Positions 41,303 to 50,234 of a DNA stretch of 50,257 nucleotides are shown piece after piece. The notes beneath the pieces were generated by a model. The model saw only the letters and a list, made by a program, of their open reading frames with translations. It did no database searches and was not told the DNA's origin. The position numbers and the translations under genes are program-made. Origin of the DNA: Thermoplasmata archaeon (GTDB taxonomy: Archaea > Thermoplasmatota > Thermoplasmata > Sysuiplasmatales > Sysuiplasmataceae). Location of the stretch: positions 1 through 50,257 of the forward strand of contig JAKAVR010000006.1 of the NCBI GenBank assembly GCA_021817225.1. Reading direction: 5' to 3'. Within the stretch, counting starts at the first letter, position 1. Each line of letters opens with the position of its first letter.

Positions 41303-42502
41303 ATGAAGATACTGCAGCTGTGCCCCGACTATCCACCTTATGTCCGCGGCGGCGGAGCACAGACCTACAAGATTCTTGCCGATGAGTGGAAGAAGGATGG
41401 GCACGAAGTGGAGGTAATTGCATCTGTCCCGTCAGCCCTTGCGAACAAACAGACAGCCGCCTCAGATGGAGGGGAATGTGACTTCTTCAGACTCATCGGT
41501 GCCCCAGAGAGACTGAGAGAGGCATCGTACTTCATGCCGATGCACCCCGGAGAAATGCTGAGGTTGCGTCGCACACTGAAGGTGAAGGCGGCGGCCAGCG
41601 ACAGGATTGTGATACATGGCATCATGGAGACAATGCCGCTGTTGTCTCTGTTTCTGCTGAGGAGGTATTCTGACAGGATTCTGCTTGTAGACCATGCCGT
41701 CTCGACCGCGGAGCATACAACATTGCTCAACCTCTCGTCAAGAATAATGTACAGGACGATAGGCAAGCTTGCCGTCGGCAGCAAGGGAAACATACTGGTG
41801 TTTGGCGACCGTTCCAGGCTTGAATTCATCAATTATTTCGGTAGGCAGCACGCGCCGAGCATTTCCGTAGTTCCGCTTGGCATTGATGCTGTCGGGTTTG
41901 CCGATTGCTACAGTCGTGCAATGGAACGGGAGAGCCGGCTTTCAAAATGGCTGTCCTCATACGTCCGGCAGAATTGCCCATTCATCCTGAGTATTGGCAG
42001 AAACGTCCGAACAAAGGGATTCGATGTGCTGATAAGATCATTCTCTGAAACGGTGAAGCGCTATCCGGATGCTGCCCTCCTGATTGCCGGGGATGCGGCG
42101 GCGCACACAAACGAACTCAAACAGCTTGCAGAGGAATTGCACCTCACGGACAGAATCCATTTCATGGGACGTGTAACTGAAGAGGAGAAGGTGTTCCTGA
42201 TGGTGAAGTGCGCCTTGCTTGCCATACCCTCGCTGAAGGAAGGGTACGGGCTCAACGCGGTTGAGGCCGACATACTTGGTGTCCCAGTCGTGGCTACCCG
42301 AACAGGCGCCCATGAGCAGATATTGCACGGCTCCATGTCATGCCTCTTTGTCCAACCGGGAAATGAGTCTGAACTCACAAGATCTCTCAATGAAATGCTG
42401 AGCAGACCACGTCTCCCTTCAGAATTCAGGAAGGATGAAGCAGCACGCTTCGATATGCGCGAACTGTCCAGGAAATATCTCGACACCTTCAGCGGAAGGT
42501 AG
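41303..42502 (+). CDS. glycosyltransferase, GT4 family
   Basis: 399 residues, GT-B fold. The N-terminal domain begins MKILQLCPDYPPYVRGGGAQTYKILADEW, the usual GT4 opening. The C-terminal domain has FILSIGRNVRTKGFDVLIRSFSE, ALLIAGDAAAHTNELKQLAEEL, IHFMGRVTEEEK and the donor-site EGYGLNAVEADILGVPVVATRTGAHEQIL (E-x7-E). GGAG (41294-41297) lies 5 nt before the ATG, so this gene, as an internal cistron, uses a Shine-Dalgarno site while the first genes of operons here are leaderless. It probably adds a sugar to a lipid-linked or S-layer glycan. Confidence 0.9.
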   Translation: MKILQLCPDYPPYVRGGGAQTYKILADEWKKDGHEVEVIASVPSALANKQTAASDGGECDFFRLIGAPERLREASYFMPMHPGEMLRLRRTLKVKAAASDRIVIHGIMETMPLLSLFLLRRYSDRILLVDHAVSTAEHTTLLNLSSRIMYRTIGKLAVGSKGNILVFGDRSRLEFINYFGRQHAPSISVVPLGIDAVGFADCYSRAMERESRLSKWLSSYVRQNCPFILSIGRNVRTKGFDVLIRSFSETVKRYPDAALLIAGDAAAHTNELKQLAEELHLTDRIHFMGRVTEEEKVFLMVKCALLAIPSLKEGYGLNAVEADILGVPVVATRTGAHEQILHGSMSCLFVQPGNESELTRSLNEMLSRPRLPSEFRKDEAARFDMRELSRKYLDTFSGR

Positions 42503-42561
42503 GCGGCAGTACCAGGTGACTGACTACGGATTAGGGCCAGGTTACTGCTTTTGCCCGCTAT

Positions 42562-43785
42562 TCACTTGTGCTCTATCGTTGGCCTGGACTGCTGCAGCCT
42601 GATGCCGCTCTTCGCATAAGTATTTGTGAGAATCCTGACGACGCCCTGAAACACTTCGTTGGCCTGTGTTGTCTTCTTTTCAAGGTTGTTCTGTCTCTTT
42701 TCCCTGGTGAGACTCACCTCGTTTATTATCCGCTCGAGGTGCTGGACGGCATGAGCGTCTTTCGGGTCAATGAAAAGAGTTCCCGCATTTATGAGAGAAT
42801 CGCTCTCTCTCAGCTCCTTCACGTCATATGCGACTATCTTGAGGTTGTATAGTGCTCCAAGATTCATGACTCCCGAATACCCGCCTGAGGCGAAGTACGG
42901 AAGGAACAGAATGTCTGCTTCCTGAAACAGTTCAGGCACTTGCTCATCAGGGACTTCGGGCCTGTATTCTATCCTGTCCCCTGGGAATTCCCTGAGTGCA
43001 TTCTGCATGACTTCCTTATATTCCGGGAAATTTGGGTTAATCCCGCCAGCCACCGTCACTTTTATGCGCGCGTCGGTCCGCATCAGGCGTGAAATAATAT
43101 TCAATGCACCATTAAGATCCTTCTGCGGCCCCCACTTTCCGAACAGCAGCATTCTGACCGAATCCGCCTTCTTTGCCGTCTTGCCACTTATCCGGCCATT
43201 GCCAGGGACTCCGTTCAGTCCCTCAACAAAAGGAACCACAAGGGATGTCACCGGCTTTCTGTATTTCTTCTCAAGTATGTATTTCTGGCTCGGGCGAGGA
43301 ACAATGACGAGCGTACTGTCGATAAGGAGCTTCTCCAGAAGGGAAGCTGTCACTTTCGAAACAACATTGACATTGTATCCGAGTTTGGCCGGCTCTTCCG
43401 TTTCTATAAAATCATGCATGTAGACTACTACTTTCTTCTGCGTCAGCTTCGCGAGCAACGAGGGAACAAGCAGACCTATCACATTCGAAAGCTTGTCAGG
43501 CCCGAACATTGTCAGTGAGGCATTGAAGAAATACGCCTCCGATTCCCTGTCCCTGAGCATTTGGACAAGCGTCCTGATGATCGACATCGGGTTTCCTATG
43601 CTCCAGGAGCGCTTGAGCTGCACCTTGCCAGCTTCGGCAGCCCCGGGGATGAAGCTTCCATCCTGCCCGTAGAAGGTTATGCCGTCAATATCAGGACTCT
43701 TCGAAAGAAGAATAAGCATACCGCTGCTGACCGACGACAATCTTTCGGTCAAAGGCGGCAGAGTCCCGAAGACACCTATTTTCAT
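42562..43785 (-). CDS. glycosyltransferase, GT4-like
   Basis: 407 residues beginning MKIGVFGTLPPLTERLSSVSSGMLILLSKS. The C-terminal domain has MLLFGKWGPQKDLNGALNIISRL, VTVAGGINPNFPEYKEVM, IEYRPEVPDEQVPELFQEADILFLPYFASGGYSGVMNLGALYNLKIVAYDV. The donor site is degenerate: the usual E-x7-E region reads GGYSGVMNLGALYN without the first Glu, so either the donor differs or activity is altered. It is convergent with the GT4 gene at 41303 and divergent from the DoxX gene. Probably surface glycan synthesis. Confidence 0.75.
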   Translation of the reverse strand: MKIGVFGTLPPLTERLSSVSSGMLILLSKSPDIDGITFYGQDGSFIPGAAEAGKVQLKRSWSIGNPMSIIRTLVQMLRDRESEAYFFNASLTMFGPDKLSNVIGLLVPSLLAKLTQKKVVVYMHDFIETEEPAKLGYNVNVVSKVTASLLEKLLIDSTLVIVPRPSQKYILEKKYRKPVTSLVVPFVEGLNGVPGNGRISGKTAKKADSVRMLLFGKWGPQKDLNGALNIISRLMRTDARIKVTVAGGINPNFPEYKEVMQNALREFPGDRIEYRPEVPDEQVPELFQEADILFLPYFASGGYSGVMNLGALYNLKIVAYDVKELRESDSLINAGTLFIDPKDAHAVQHLERIINEVSLTREKRQNNLEKKTTQANEVFQGVVRILTNTYAKSGIRLQQSRPTIEHK

Positions 43786-44064
43786 TCTATCAGCTTAGTC
43801 GCAACTGAATCTTCCCACGATAAAAGTCTTGTGATGAAATTCCGTAAACGCCGAACTTCTTCTGTCTGGAGCCATCCAGCTCTCCTGCCTCATGATGCAA
43901 CCGGGTGGCTTTCCGCCAGTAGCAATGCAGCGGAGGATGGCCGGACCTGGTTCTGGCTGTTCTCCGAAGCCGGTGTGCGCCTCAGAAGTCGGTATAAAAA
44001 GCTTATGCCCGATATATTCAGCTTTTTAGTTAAATACCAACCCTACATATGTTACTGCTCAATC

Positions 44065-45216
44065 ATGGACAGCTATTCGCAGGACTTGAAACAGAGTGTA
44101 CCCCCCGCAGGTGACAGTCAACTCGAACCGCTCATTGTCCGTGTGGACAAGGGACTCGCCGGCTTTGAAAACAGGCCTGTCTGGAAGAAGGGAGTCAAGC
44201 TTGGCAAGATCGTCGCACTCGTCTTCGGCACGCTGTGGGCGATAGACGGTTATTTCAAATTCCAGATGGGTCTCTACAAGCTGCTGCCGGGCAAAGTCCT
44301 GGCTGCATCCGCGGGACAGCCTGCCTTTCTAAGCGGATGGTACAGCTGGTGGTATTCCTTCGTTTCTGCAAATCCTGTTCTGGCGGCTAACGGGACAGGT
44401 ATTCTCGAATTCCTGATTGCATTTTCCCTCATTTTCGGCTTTGCCAGGAAGATCGCGTATTTCGGGGGCATCGCGCTTGCCCTTCTCATCTGGAGCGTTG
44501 TGGAAGGGTTCGGCGGGCCATACGGCCCAGGCTCGGTTACCGTCGGGCAGTCAAACATCTATGCCCTGGGCCTGCTCTTCCTGATGGTGTTCAGTTCCAC
44601 CTACGGCAGCAACCCCTACACTCTCGACAGGCTCATTGAGAAAAGATACAAGTGGTGGGCCAAAATCGCCGAGATGCCGAAGATAACGCCAATGGGCCTC
44701 AAGGGCTGGTTCGCCAGGAACTCGATGAAAATGAGCCGGGCGTTCGCCGTCATATTCGGCCTTGTCTACCTGACAGAGGCGTTCCTTGCTTTCTATTACA
44801 ATCTTCCAGGCAACATTGTTGCTGTTGTCAGGGCCCAGGCGGCCATGGCTCCCTCATCCCTTGCAGGATGGTTTGCATTCTGGGATTCGCAGGTCAGTGC
44901 AGCCCCCGCCTTCTATGCCTATCTCTGCGGCACCCTTGAAGCCCTGCTTGCTGCCTGTCTCATCCTTGGCCTTGCAAGAAAGGTCGGATACATTGGCGGA
45001 GCAGTGTTTGCGATCCTGGCATGGGGAGTCGGTGAAGGATTCGGAGGAATGCCAGTGTCAGGCTATACGGATCCGGGCACAGGCATAATACAGGCCGTCC
45101 TTTTCCTTATTCTGCTGAGTCTCAATGCTATGCACGGGACAGACCCCTTCACACTTGACGCAAGAATAGAGTCCAGGTTCAAGTGGTGGAGGAAGATCGC
45201 GGAGATGTCCTACTGA
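44065..45216 (+). CDS. tandem DoxX/DoxD-family membrane protein
   Basis: 383-residue membrane protein made of two homologous DoxX-like halves, each with about four helices. Half one (about 45-205) has GTLWAIDGYFKFQMGLYKLLPG, ILEFLIAFSLIFGFARKIAYFGG and NPYTLDRLIEKRYKWWAKIAEM. Half two (about 210-383) has GLVYLTEAFLAFYYNLPGN, TLEALLAACLILGLARKVGYIGG and DPFTLDARIESRFKWWRKIAEM. The family includes DoxD, a subunit of archaeal thiosulfate:quinone oxidoreductase, but no DoxA-type gene is seen nearby, so substrate use is open. The frame extends upstream to 43561, which is discounted because it overlaps the divergent gene. The ATG at 44065 follows a TATA-like AGTTAAATAC (44028-44037); 44005 is an alternative start. 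Confidence 0.82.
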   Translation: MDSYSQDLKQSVPPAGDSQLEPLIVRVDKGLAGFENRPVWKKGVKLGKIVALVFGTLWAIDGYFKFQMGLYKLLPGKVLAASAGQPAFLSGWYSWWYSFVSANPVLAANGTGILEFLIAFSLIFGFARKIAYFGGIALALLIWSVVEGFGGPYGPGSVTVGQSNIYALGLLFLMVFSSTYGSNPYTLDRLIEKRYKWWAKIAEMPKITPMGLKGWFARNSMKMSRAFAVIFGLVYLTEAFLAFYYNLPGNIVAVVRAQAAMAPSSLAGWFAFWDSQVSAAPAFYAYLCGTLEALLAACLILGLARKVGYIGGAVFAILAWGVGEGFGGMPVSGYTDPGTGIIQAVLFLILLSLNAMHGTDPFTLDARIESRFKWWRKIAEMSY

Positions 45217-45246
45217 GCTGCGCAGGTGCGTTCAGTCCGTCTGCCT

Positions 45247-46173
45247 TCATTCGAAATAGTCGTAGCTTGTTGCCTTGTGCTTTATGAATTCGCCGGTCTG
45301 AAGCTCGTGGAATGCCTGTGCCAGCTGATCCCTCGTGTTCATTACAATCGGACCGTACCATGCAACCGGCTCTCTCAGCGGCTTGCCTGAAATGAGCAGA
45401 AAACGCAGTCCCGAGTCTTCCGTCCTGACCTTGATATGGTTCCCCTCTCTCCTGTAAAGGACGACGCTCCTCTTGCCTGCCTTCGCATTCTGCGCCTGAT
45501 CGAAGATACCCTCGCCGTCCATCACATAGGCGAATGTCGTGTAACCGTCCTTGACGTTGTAGCTTATCTCGCTGTGATCCTTCATTTCGATGTCAAGATA
45601 ATGGGCGTCAACGGGAAGATTCTGTACCGGGCCGGTGATATGCCCGAGGCCAGGGACATCCTTGAGTTCACCTGCTACAACCTTGACCCTTGTTCCGTCA
45701 TCAAGCTCAGCCACTGGTAAGTTCTGCCTTAGCAGGTTCTTGTAGTTCGGTTCATCCATCTTGTGCGCCGAAGGTATGTTCACCCAGAGCTGGAAACCGC
45801 GCATTTCAGTGTCAAGCTCGACATCTGGCTTTTCCCTCTCCGGAGGTCGTGGCATTTCAGAATGGTAAATGCCGCTGCCTGCGCTCATCCACTGAAGGTC
45901 GCCGTTCCTGATTGTTCCCCTGGTACCCGTGCTGTCCTCATGCTGGACCTCACCCTTGAGCAGGTAAGTGACTGTCTCTATTCCCCTGTGGGGGTGCCAT
46001 GGAAAGCCTGCCATGTACTCGTGAGGGGAGCTGGATCCGAAATCGTCAAGCAGCAGAAACGGGTCGAAGAGGGGTGCCATCTGGGGGCTCCCGAAAGCCC
46101 TCATAAGCTTCACACCCGCGCCCTCAAGCGTTGGCCTGCCCTGCAAAACTTCAGCAACTGTTCTTGTTTCCAT
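45247..46173 (-). CDS. pirin-family protein (bicupin)
   Basis: 308 residues with the two cupin barrels of pirins. The metal-binding N-terminal barrel shows FPWHPHRGIETVTYLLKGEVQHEDSTG (two His) and GIYHSEMP (His and Glu), the complete ligand set seen in iron-containing pirins and YhhW-type quercetinases. The C-terminal barrel has ILPVDAHYLDIEM-like strands but no metal set. Probably a cytoplasmic redox or dioxygenase-type protein. Physiological role unknown. A minus-strand TATA-like GAATATTAC (about 46200-46208) and GGTGA before the start fit the ATG at 46173. It is divergent from rmlB. Confidence 0.88.
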   Translation of the reverse strand: METRTVAEVLQGRPTLEGAGVKLMRAFGSPQMAPLFDPFLLLDDFGSSSPHEYMAGFPWHPHRGIETVTYLLKGEVQHEDSTGTRGTIRNGDLQWMSAGSGIYHSEMPRPPEREKPDVELDTEMRGFQLWVNIPSAHKMDEPNYKNLLRQNLPVAELDDGTRVKVVAGELKDVPGLGHITGPVQNLPVDAHYLDIEMKDHSEISYNVKDGYTTFAYVMDGEGIFDQAQNAKAGKRSVVLYRREGNHIKVRTEDSGLRFLLISGKPLREPVAWYGPIVMNTRDQLAQAFHELQTGEFIKHKATSYDYFE

Positions 46174-46382
46174 CTTTTTGTTTCACCGTTTATTGCGCCG
46201 TAATATTCTCTGCTCACCTATATGAACATCAGACCAGACTCACATCCCCGATAGCAGGTATTGTCCACAGACCGCCCGCCCGCATTATGCCGCGGCGCAG
46301 GGAATGTCAGCTCAGGGCAAGGAAGGGATGCTGCAGACTTCATCCGTTCGCCTTCAGTTTATACACAGCCGCCGGTGGCACC

Positions 46383-46394
46383 TTATTATAAATC
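46383..46394 (+). promoter_or_regulatory. TATA box of rmlB
   Basis: TTATTATAAATC lies 21-32 nt before the ATG at 46415, matching a leaderless mRNA. Confidence 0.7.
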
Positions 46395-46414
46395 ATGAGC
46401 CATCTTGAAATGCG

Positions 46415-47401
46415 ATGAGAATACTGGTGACCGGCGGGGCCGGTTTCATTGGTTCGAACTTTCTCTACTACCTGAAGGCAGCGCATCCTGATGACGAAAT
46501 CAGGTGCCTTGACCTTCTCACATATGCGGGCCACCTCGAGTCCATAAAACCGCTCGTTGACCAGAAGTATGTCACCTTCATCAGGGCAGATATCCGGAAA
46601 AGCACCGATGTGTCGCACGCAATGAAGGATGCAGATGCAGTCGTGCACCTTGCCGCCGAGTCTCATGTCGACCGTTCAATACATGACGCCTTTCCTTTCA
46701 TTGAAACAAACGTGAAGGGAACCATGTGCCTCCTTGAGGAGGCGCGGAGGAATGACATCGGCCGGTTTCACCATGTCTCGACAGATGAGGTGTTCGGGTC
46801 TCTGGACATCAATTCATCAGACAAATTCAGCGAGAAGTCTTGCTACAGTCCGAGAAGTCCCTATGCCGCCTCCAAGGCAGCATCCGATCATCTTGTAAGG
46901 GCATATGCCAACACCTACGGCCTCAGGACGACCATCTCGAACTGCGGCAACAATTTCGGTCCATACCAGCACCCGGAGAAGCTCATTCCGAGATTCATTA
47001 CTCTTCTACTCGCGGGCAGGAAGGTCCCGCTGTACGGCGACGGATTGAACATCAGGGACTGGATATATGTCGAGGACCACTGCTCCGCAATTGACACTGT
47101 AATGCGCAATGGAAGAAGCGGAGAGACATACCTTGTGTCTGGCAGAAACGAGATCTCCAACAGGGCTCTGACAGAGAAACTGCTTTCCCTCATGGGGCAT
47201 GGCAGCAGCATGATTGAGCGGGTTGCCGACAGGCCGGGTCATGACAGGAAGTATTCCATAGACGACTCGAAGCTGAGGAATGAACTGGGATGGAAACCCC
47301 GGCACTCTCTCGACATTTCTCTCAATGAAACAATTAACTGGTACAGGGACCACAGGAACTGGTGGGAGGCGCTGGCCGAAAATGTGCCGCCGCCGTTCTG
47401 A
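46415..47401 (+). CDS. rmlB: dTDP-glucose 4,6-dehydratase
   Basis: Extended short-chain dehydrogenase that converts dTDP-glucose to dTDP-4-keto-6-deoxyglucose with bound NAD+. Seen: the Rossmann loop TGGAGFIGSNF (7-17), the catalytic STDEVFGS with Thr-Asp-Glu, the YxxxK pair in SPYAASKAASDHL, and the RmlB signature NCGNNFGPYQHPEKLIPRFI. 328 residues is normal. The product is the branch point to rhamnose and other deoxy sugars. rmlA lies convergent just downstream (ends 7 nt apart), while rmlC and rmlD are not in the window, so the final sugar may not be rhamnose. Confidence 0.93.
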   Translation: MRILVTGGAGFIGSNFLYYLKAAHPDDEIRCLDLLTYAGHLESIKPLVDQKYVTFIRADIRKSTDVSHAMKDADAVVHLAAESHVDRSIHDAFPFIETNVKGTMCLLEEARRNDIGRFHHVSTDEVFGSLDINSSDKFSEKSCYSPRSPYAASKAASDHLVRAYANTYGLRTTISNCGNNFGPYQHPEKLIPRFITLLLAGRKVPLYGDGLNIRDWIYVEDHCSAIDTVMRNGRSGETYLVSGRNEISNRALTEKLLSLMGHGSSMIERVADRPGHDRKYSIDDSKLRNELGWKPRHSLDISLNETINWYRDHRNWWEALAENVPPPF

Positions 47402-47408
47402 GTCTCCG

Positions 47409-48479
47409 TCAGAGGCTTATCTTTGAGTCCCGGCCGACTATGAGCTTCGTGCCTTTCCTGACGCCGTTTCCCTTGACGACGGTGCAGCCCGTCCCTATAA
47501 GGCTTTCGTGTATGCTCACTGCACCCTCCCCTTCGATTGTGCAATTGTCCATTACTATTGAATCCTCTATTTCGACTCCCTTGAGGATGCAGTTGTTGCC
47601 TATGCTTGTGTTCGGTCCTATGTATGAGGCCGATATTGCCGTGCCCTCTCCGATGTACGAGGGCCCCTTTATCCTGGTTCGCTCGTCCATCTGAACGTTC
47701 CTTCCAATGGAGACGCGTCCAATGATGTTGCGATCCTGCCTTGACACGTTTTCAGTGTTGCGGGTTATGCTGTCCAGCACCAGCCTGTTTGCATCCAGCA
47801 TGTCCTCTGCTGTTCCGGTGTCCTTCCACCAGCCCGTAATCTCATCGCATCCCACACTGAATCCCTTGTCGATGAGCCTCTGCAGTGCTTCCGTGATTTC
47901 AAGTTCTCCCCGCCATGAGGGCTTCAGCTCCCTTATGACATCGAATACGGACTGTTTCAGGAAGTAGATGCCTGTGAGGGCAAGGTTGCTCTTCGGTTCT
48001 TTTGGCTTCTCAACAAGCCTGTAGAGCTTCCCGTCCTTCACTTCTGCCACACCGTACCGCTCCGGTGTCTTTACTCTTGACAGTGCAACATAAGCGTCGA
48101 AGCTGCCGCCAATGAAATTGTCCCGTAGCTTTCCAATTCCCCCATGGACGAGATTGTCGCCGAGGTAAACAACAAACGGTTCGCTCCCAACAAAATTCTC
48201 GACTAGGCCGACCGCATGTGCTATCCCGAGAGGTTCGGGCTGGTGAGCATATGATATGCTGATCCCCCATCTGGAACCGTCCCCGTAGTGTTCCATCACA
48301 TCTGTTGCGCCTACAGACCCGACAACTATGCATACTTCGGTTATGCCTATTGATATCATGTCTTCGAGGCAGTACTGGCTTATCGCTTTTCCCGCCACCG
48401 GCAGAAGCTGCTTCACTTCGGTGTATGTAATCGGTTTCAGCCTGGTCCCCTTTCCACCGTGAAGCAGAACCCCTTTCAC
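47409..48479 (-). CDS. rmlA: glucose-1-phosphate thymidylyltransferase, long form with left-handed beta-helix
   Basis: Makes dTDP-glucose from glucose-1-phosphate and dTTP, or acts on a related sugar. From the GTG at 48479 it has 356 residues. The nucleotidyltransferase signature is GVLLHGGKGTRLKPITYTEVKQLLPVAGK, then VYLGDN and the substrate-loop 'GELEITEALQ' and 'GWWKDTGTAEDMLDAN'. The last ~110 residues are hexapeptide repeats (IGRVSIGRNVQM, IGPNTSIGNNCILKGV) of the long archaeal type, some of which also carry acyltransferase activity. The longer frame to ATG 48500 is discounted because the TATA box (48501-48512) is only correctly spaced for the GTG. Confidence 0.9.
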   Translation of the reverse strand: MKGVLLHGGKGTRLKPITYTEVKQLLPVAGKAISQYCLEDMISIGITEVCIVVGSVGATDVMEHYGDGSRWGISISYAHQPEPLGIAHAVGLVENFVGSEPFVVYLGDNLVHGGIGKLRDNFIGGSFDAYVALSRVKTPERYGVAEVKDGKLYRLVEKPKEPKSNLALTGIYFLKQSVFDVIRELKPSWRGELEITEALQRLIDKGFSVGCDEITGWWKDTGTAEDMLDANRLVLDSITRNTENVSRQDRNIIGRVSIGRNVQMDERTRIKGPSYIGEGTAISASYIGPNTSIGNNCILKGVEIEDSIVMDNCTIEGEGAVSIHESLIGTGCTVVKGNGVRKGTKLIVGRDSKISL

Positions 48480-48500
48480 ACGGACAGGATGGAACAGCAT

Positions 48501-48512
48501 TCTTTAATAATC
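48501..48512 (-). promoter_or_regulatory. TATA box of rmlA
   Basis: GATTATTAAAGA on the minus strand, centred about 28 nt before the GTG at 48479 and directly against the ATG at 48500, which therefore cannot be the leaderless start. Confidence 0.7.
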
Positions 48513-48695
48513 TCCTCCTGGGCAGTTGCCTCAAGTAAGGGACATGTATTGCGTGGCCGAATCGCCGGAGGCTGGATGCATACTGCTGGTAATGGAGGGG
48601 CAGGAAGAACTTCATCAGGGCAAGGACCGAAAAAGCCGGCATCTGCGGCACCGACCTGCACTTCTACCCGGGTGAATGGTCTGCTGCGTTTGTGC

Positions 48696-50195
48696 CTAAC
48701 CGTGCCTGCCGACGGAAGCTCCGCCCTCAGGCCCCGAGCCCGATTGTGCACTGAGTGTACGGGCCTCCTTGCCTCTCAGTATCGAAAGGACAATTGCCAC
48801 AACTATCAGCGATATGGAGGCTATGAGCGCGACATGAATTCCCTGTATGAATGCGGACGAAAGCTGGCCGTGTATCCCGGAAACACCGAGGAATATCGCA
48901 AATGCTAGCTGTCTCGGGATCGACAGCGAGGCGATCAGGAGGACCACGGCAAAACTTACGACCATGCCCATGTTGGAAAGCGTCCTGAGAAGACCGGAGG
49001 TCACACCGTACGCCCTTGGTGGTGCGCTGGCCATTACGGCGCTGTTGTTTGCAGGGAAGAACATGCTTTGGCCCGCCCCGTTTATCGCCGCACCGAGGAG
49101 TACGTATTCGAGCGGTGTGTTGAGGTCAAGGGTGGAATAGATGAAGATGCCGATTGCCTGCAGCATAAGCCCGAAGGACGCGACCACCCTTGCTCCCAGC
49201 CTGTCTGAGAGCCTTCCGGCAGCTGGTGCAACAACGCTTGAGAGTATGTAGGCGGGGACCAGAAGAATTGATGCATTCCAGGGACTCAGCCCCCTTGGTC
49301 CCTGAAGGTACATGATGACAAGGAAAAGGACTGCATAGCTTGCGATCGCCTGGAAGAACGCGGCAAACATCGATGCAAAAAGCACCCTCTGCCTGATGAG
49401 TGAAAGATCCAGCAGGGGAGATGGAGAGTATTTTTCCCAGATAACAAACACGAATATTGTAATGCTACCGGCAAGCAGCTCCAGTCCCGCCATGGCAGAC
49501 CACCCCGCGCCTGTTATTTCGGTCATTGAATAAAGAATCAGGAAGACTCCTGCCATCAGCAGCATTATCCCTGGAATGTCAAATCTGCTCCTTATCCTGG
49601 GGGATTTTTCATGCAGTTTGTAGTAGCCTGAGAGGGCCGCTATGATTCCAATGGGTACGTTTATGAAGAAAATGTACCGCCAGCTAAGGAAGGTGACAAA
49701 TGCGCCACCAACCAGTATGCCAAGGACAGCGCCGGCTGAAAATCCGACACCGCTGTAGCCGTATGCCTTGCCCCTCCGGGCAGGTGGGAATGTATCGGCT
49801 ATTATTGCACCGCTGTTGGAGAAAATGAATGCTCCCCCCAGGCCCTGCAGCACTCTGAATGCAATCAGCTCGTTGTCTGTCAATGCAACTCCTGAAAGGA
49901 GGGAGCCAAGCGTGAAGACCACAAACCCGAGGTTGTACATCCTGACACGGCCGAACATATCGCCGAGTCTTCCCACCTGCGTCCCGACTACGGCAAGAAC
50001 AAGCAGGTAGGCCATGATGACCCATACCATGCTTGCAATGTTCGAATTCAGGTCGACAATCATCACGGGCAGCCCGAGTACCACGGCCGTGGTGTCAACA
50101 GCGGTCATCATTACGCCCATCATCACGATTAAAATCGTTATGCGGCTGTATCTTCTGAATTCAGCCGACGCAATTTCAGCTGTTTCATCCGGCAT
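48696..50195 (-). CDS. MFS exporter, DHA2 (14-helix drug:H+ antiporter) family
   Basis: 499 residues with about 14 membrane helices. DHA2 motifs: VMMTAVDTTAVVLGLPVM in helix 1, the loop 2-3 motif QVGRLGDMFGRVRMY, RVLQGLGGAFIFSNSGAI in helix 4 and the antiporter motif C-like GVGFSAGAVLGILVGGAFVTFLSWRYIFFINVPIG in helix 5. Uses the proton gradient to expel drugs or metabolites. The direction of the gradient in an acidophile would strongly favour export. A TATA-like ATACTTAATC (50225-50234) gives a short leader before the ATG at 50195. Substrate unknown. Confidence 0.9.
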   Translation of the reverse strand: MPDETAEIASAEFRRYSRITILIVMMGVMMTAVDTTAVVLGLPVMIVDLNSNIASMVWVIMAYLLVLAVVGTQVGRLGDMFGRVRMYNLGFVVFTLGSLLSGVALTDNELIAFRVLQGLGGAFIFSNSGAIIADTFPPARRGKAYGYSGVGFSAGAVLGILVGGAFVTFLSWRYIFFINVPIGIIAALSGYYKLHEKSPRIRSRFDIPGIMLLMAGVFLILYSMTEITGAGWSAMAGLELLAGSITIFVFVIWEKYSPSPLLDLSLIRQRVLFASMFAAFFQAIASYAVLFLVIMYLQGPRGLSPWNASILLVPAYILSSVVAPAAGRLSDRLGARVVASFGLMLQAIGIFIYSTLDLNTPLEYVLLGAAINGAGQSMFFPANNSAVMASAPPRAYGVTSGLLRTLSNMGMVVSFAVVLLIASLSIPRQLAFAIFLGVSGIHGQLSSAFIQGIHVALIASISLIVVAIVLSILRGKEARTLSAQSGSGPEGGASVGRHG

Positions 50196-50224
50196 TTGTC
50201 TTCGCTGTTTGCTAGGTGAGTGAT

Positions 50225-50234
50225 GATTAAGTAT
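50225..50234 (-). promoter_or_regulatory. TATA box of the MFS exporter gene
   Basis: ATACTTAATC on the minus strand lies 30-39 nt before the ATG at 50195, predicting a leader of only a few nucleotides. Confidence 0.5.

Noticed and set aside
43561-44064. Upstream extension of the DoxX open frame
   Set aside because: It overlaps the start of the divergent glycosyltransferase, has no DoxX character, and TATA elements lie downstream of it.
48459-48908. 149-codon plus-strand frame between rmlA and the MFS gene
   Set aside because: It overlaps both minus-strand genes and has no promoter or recognisable protein features.
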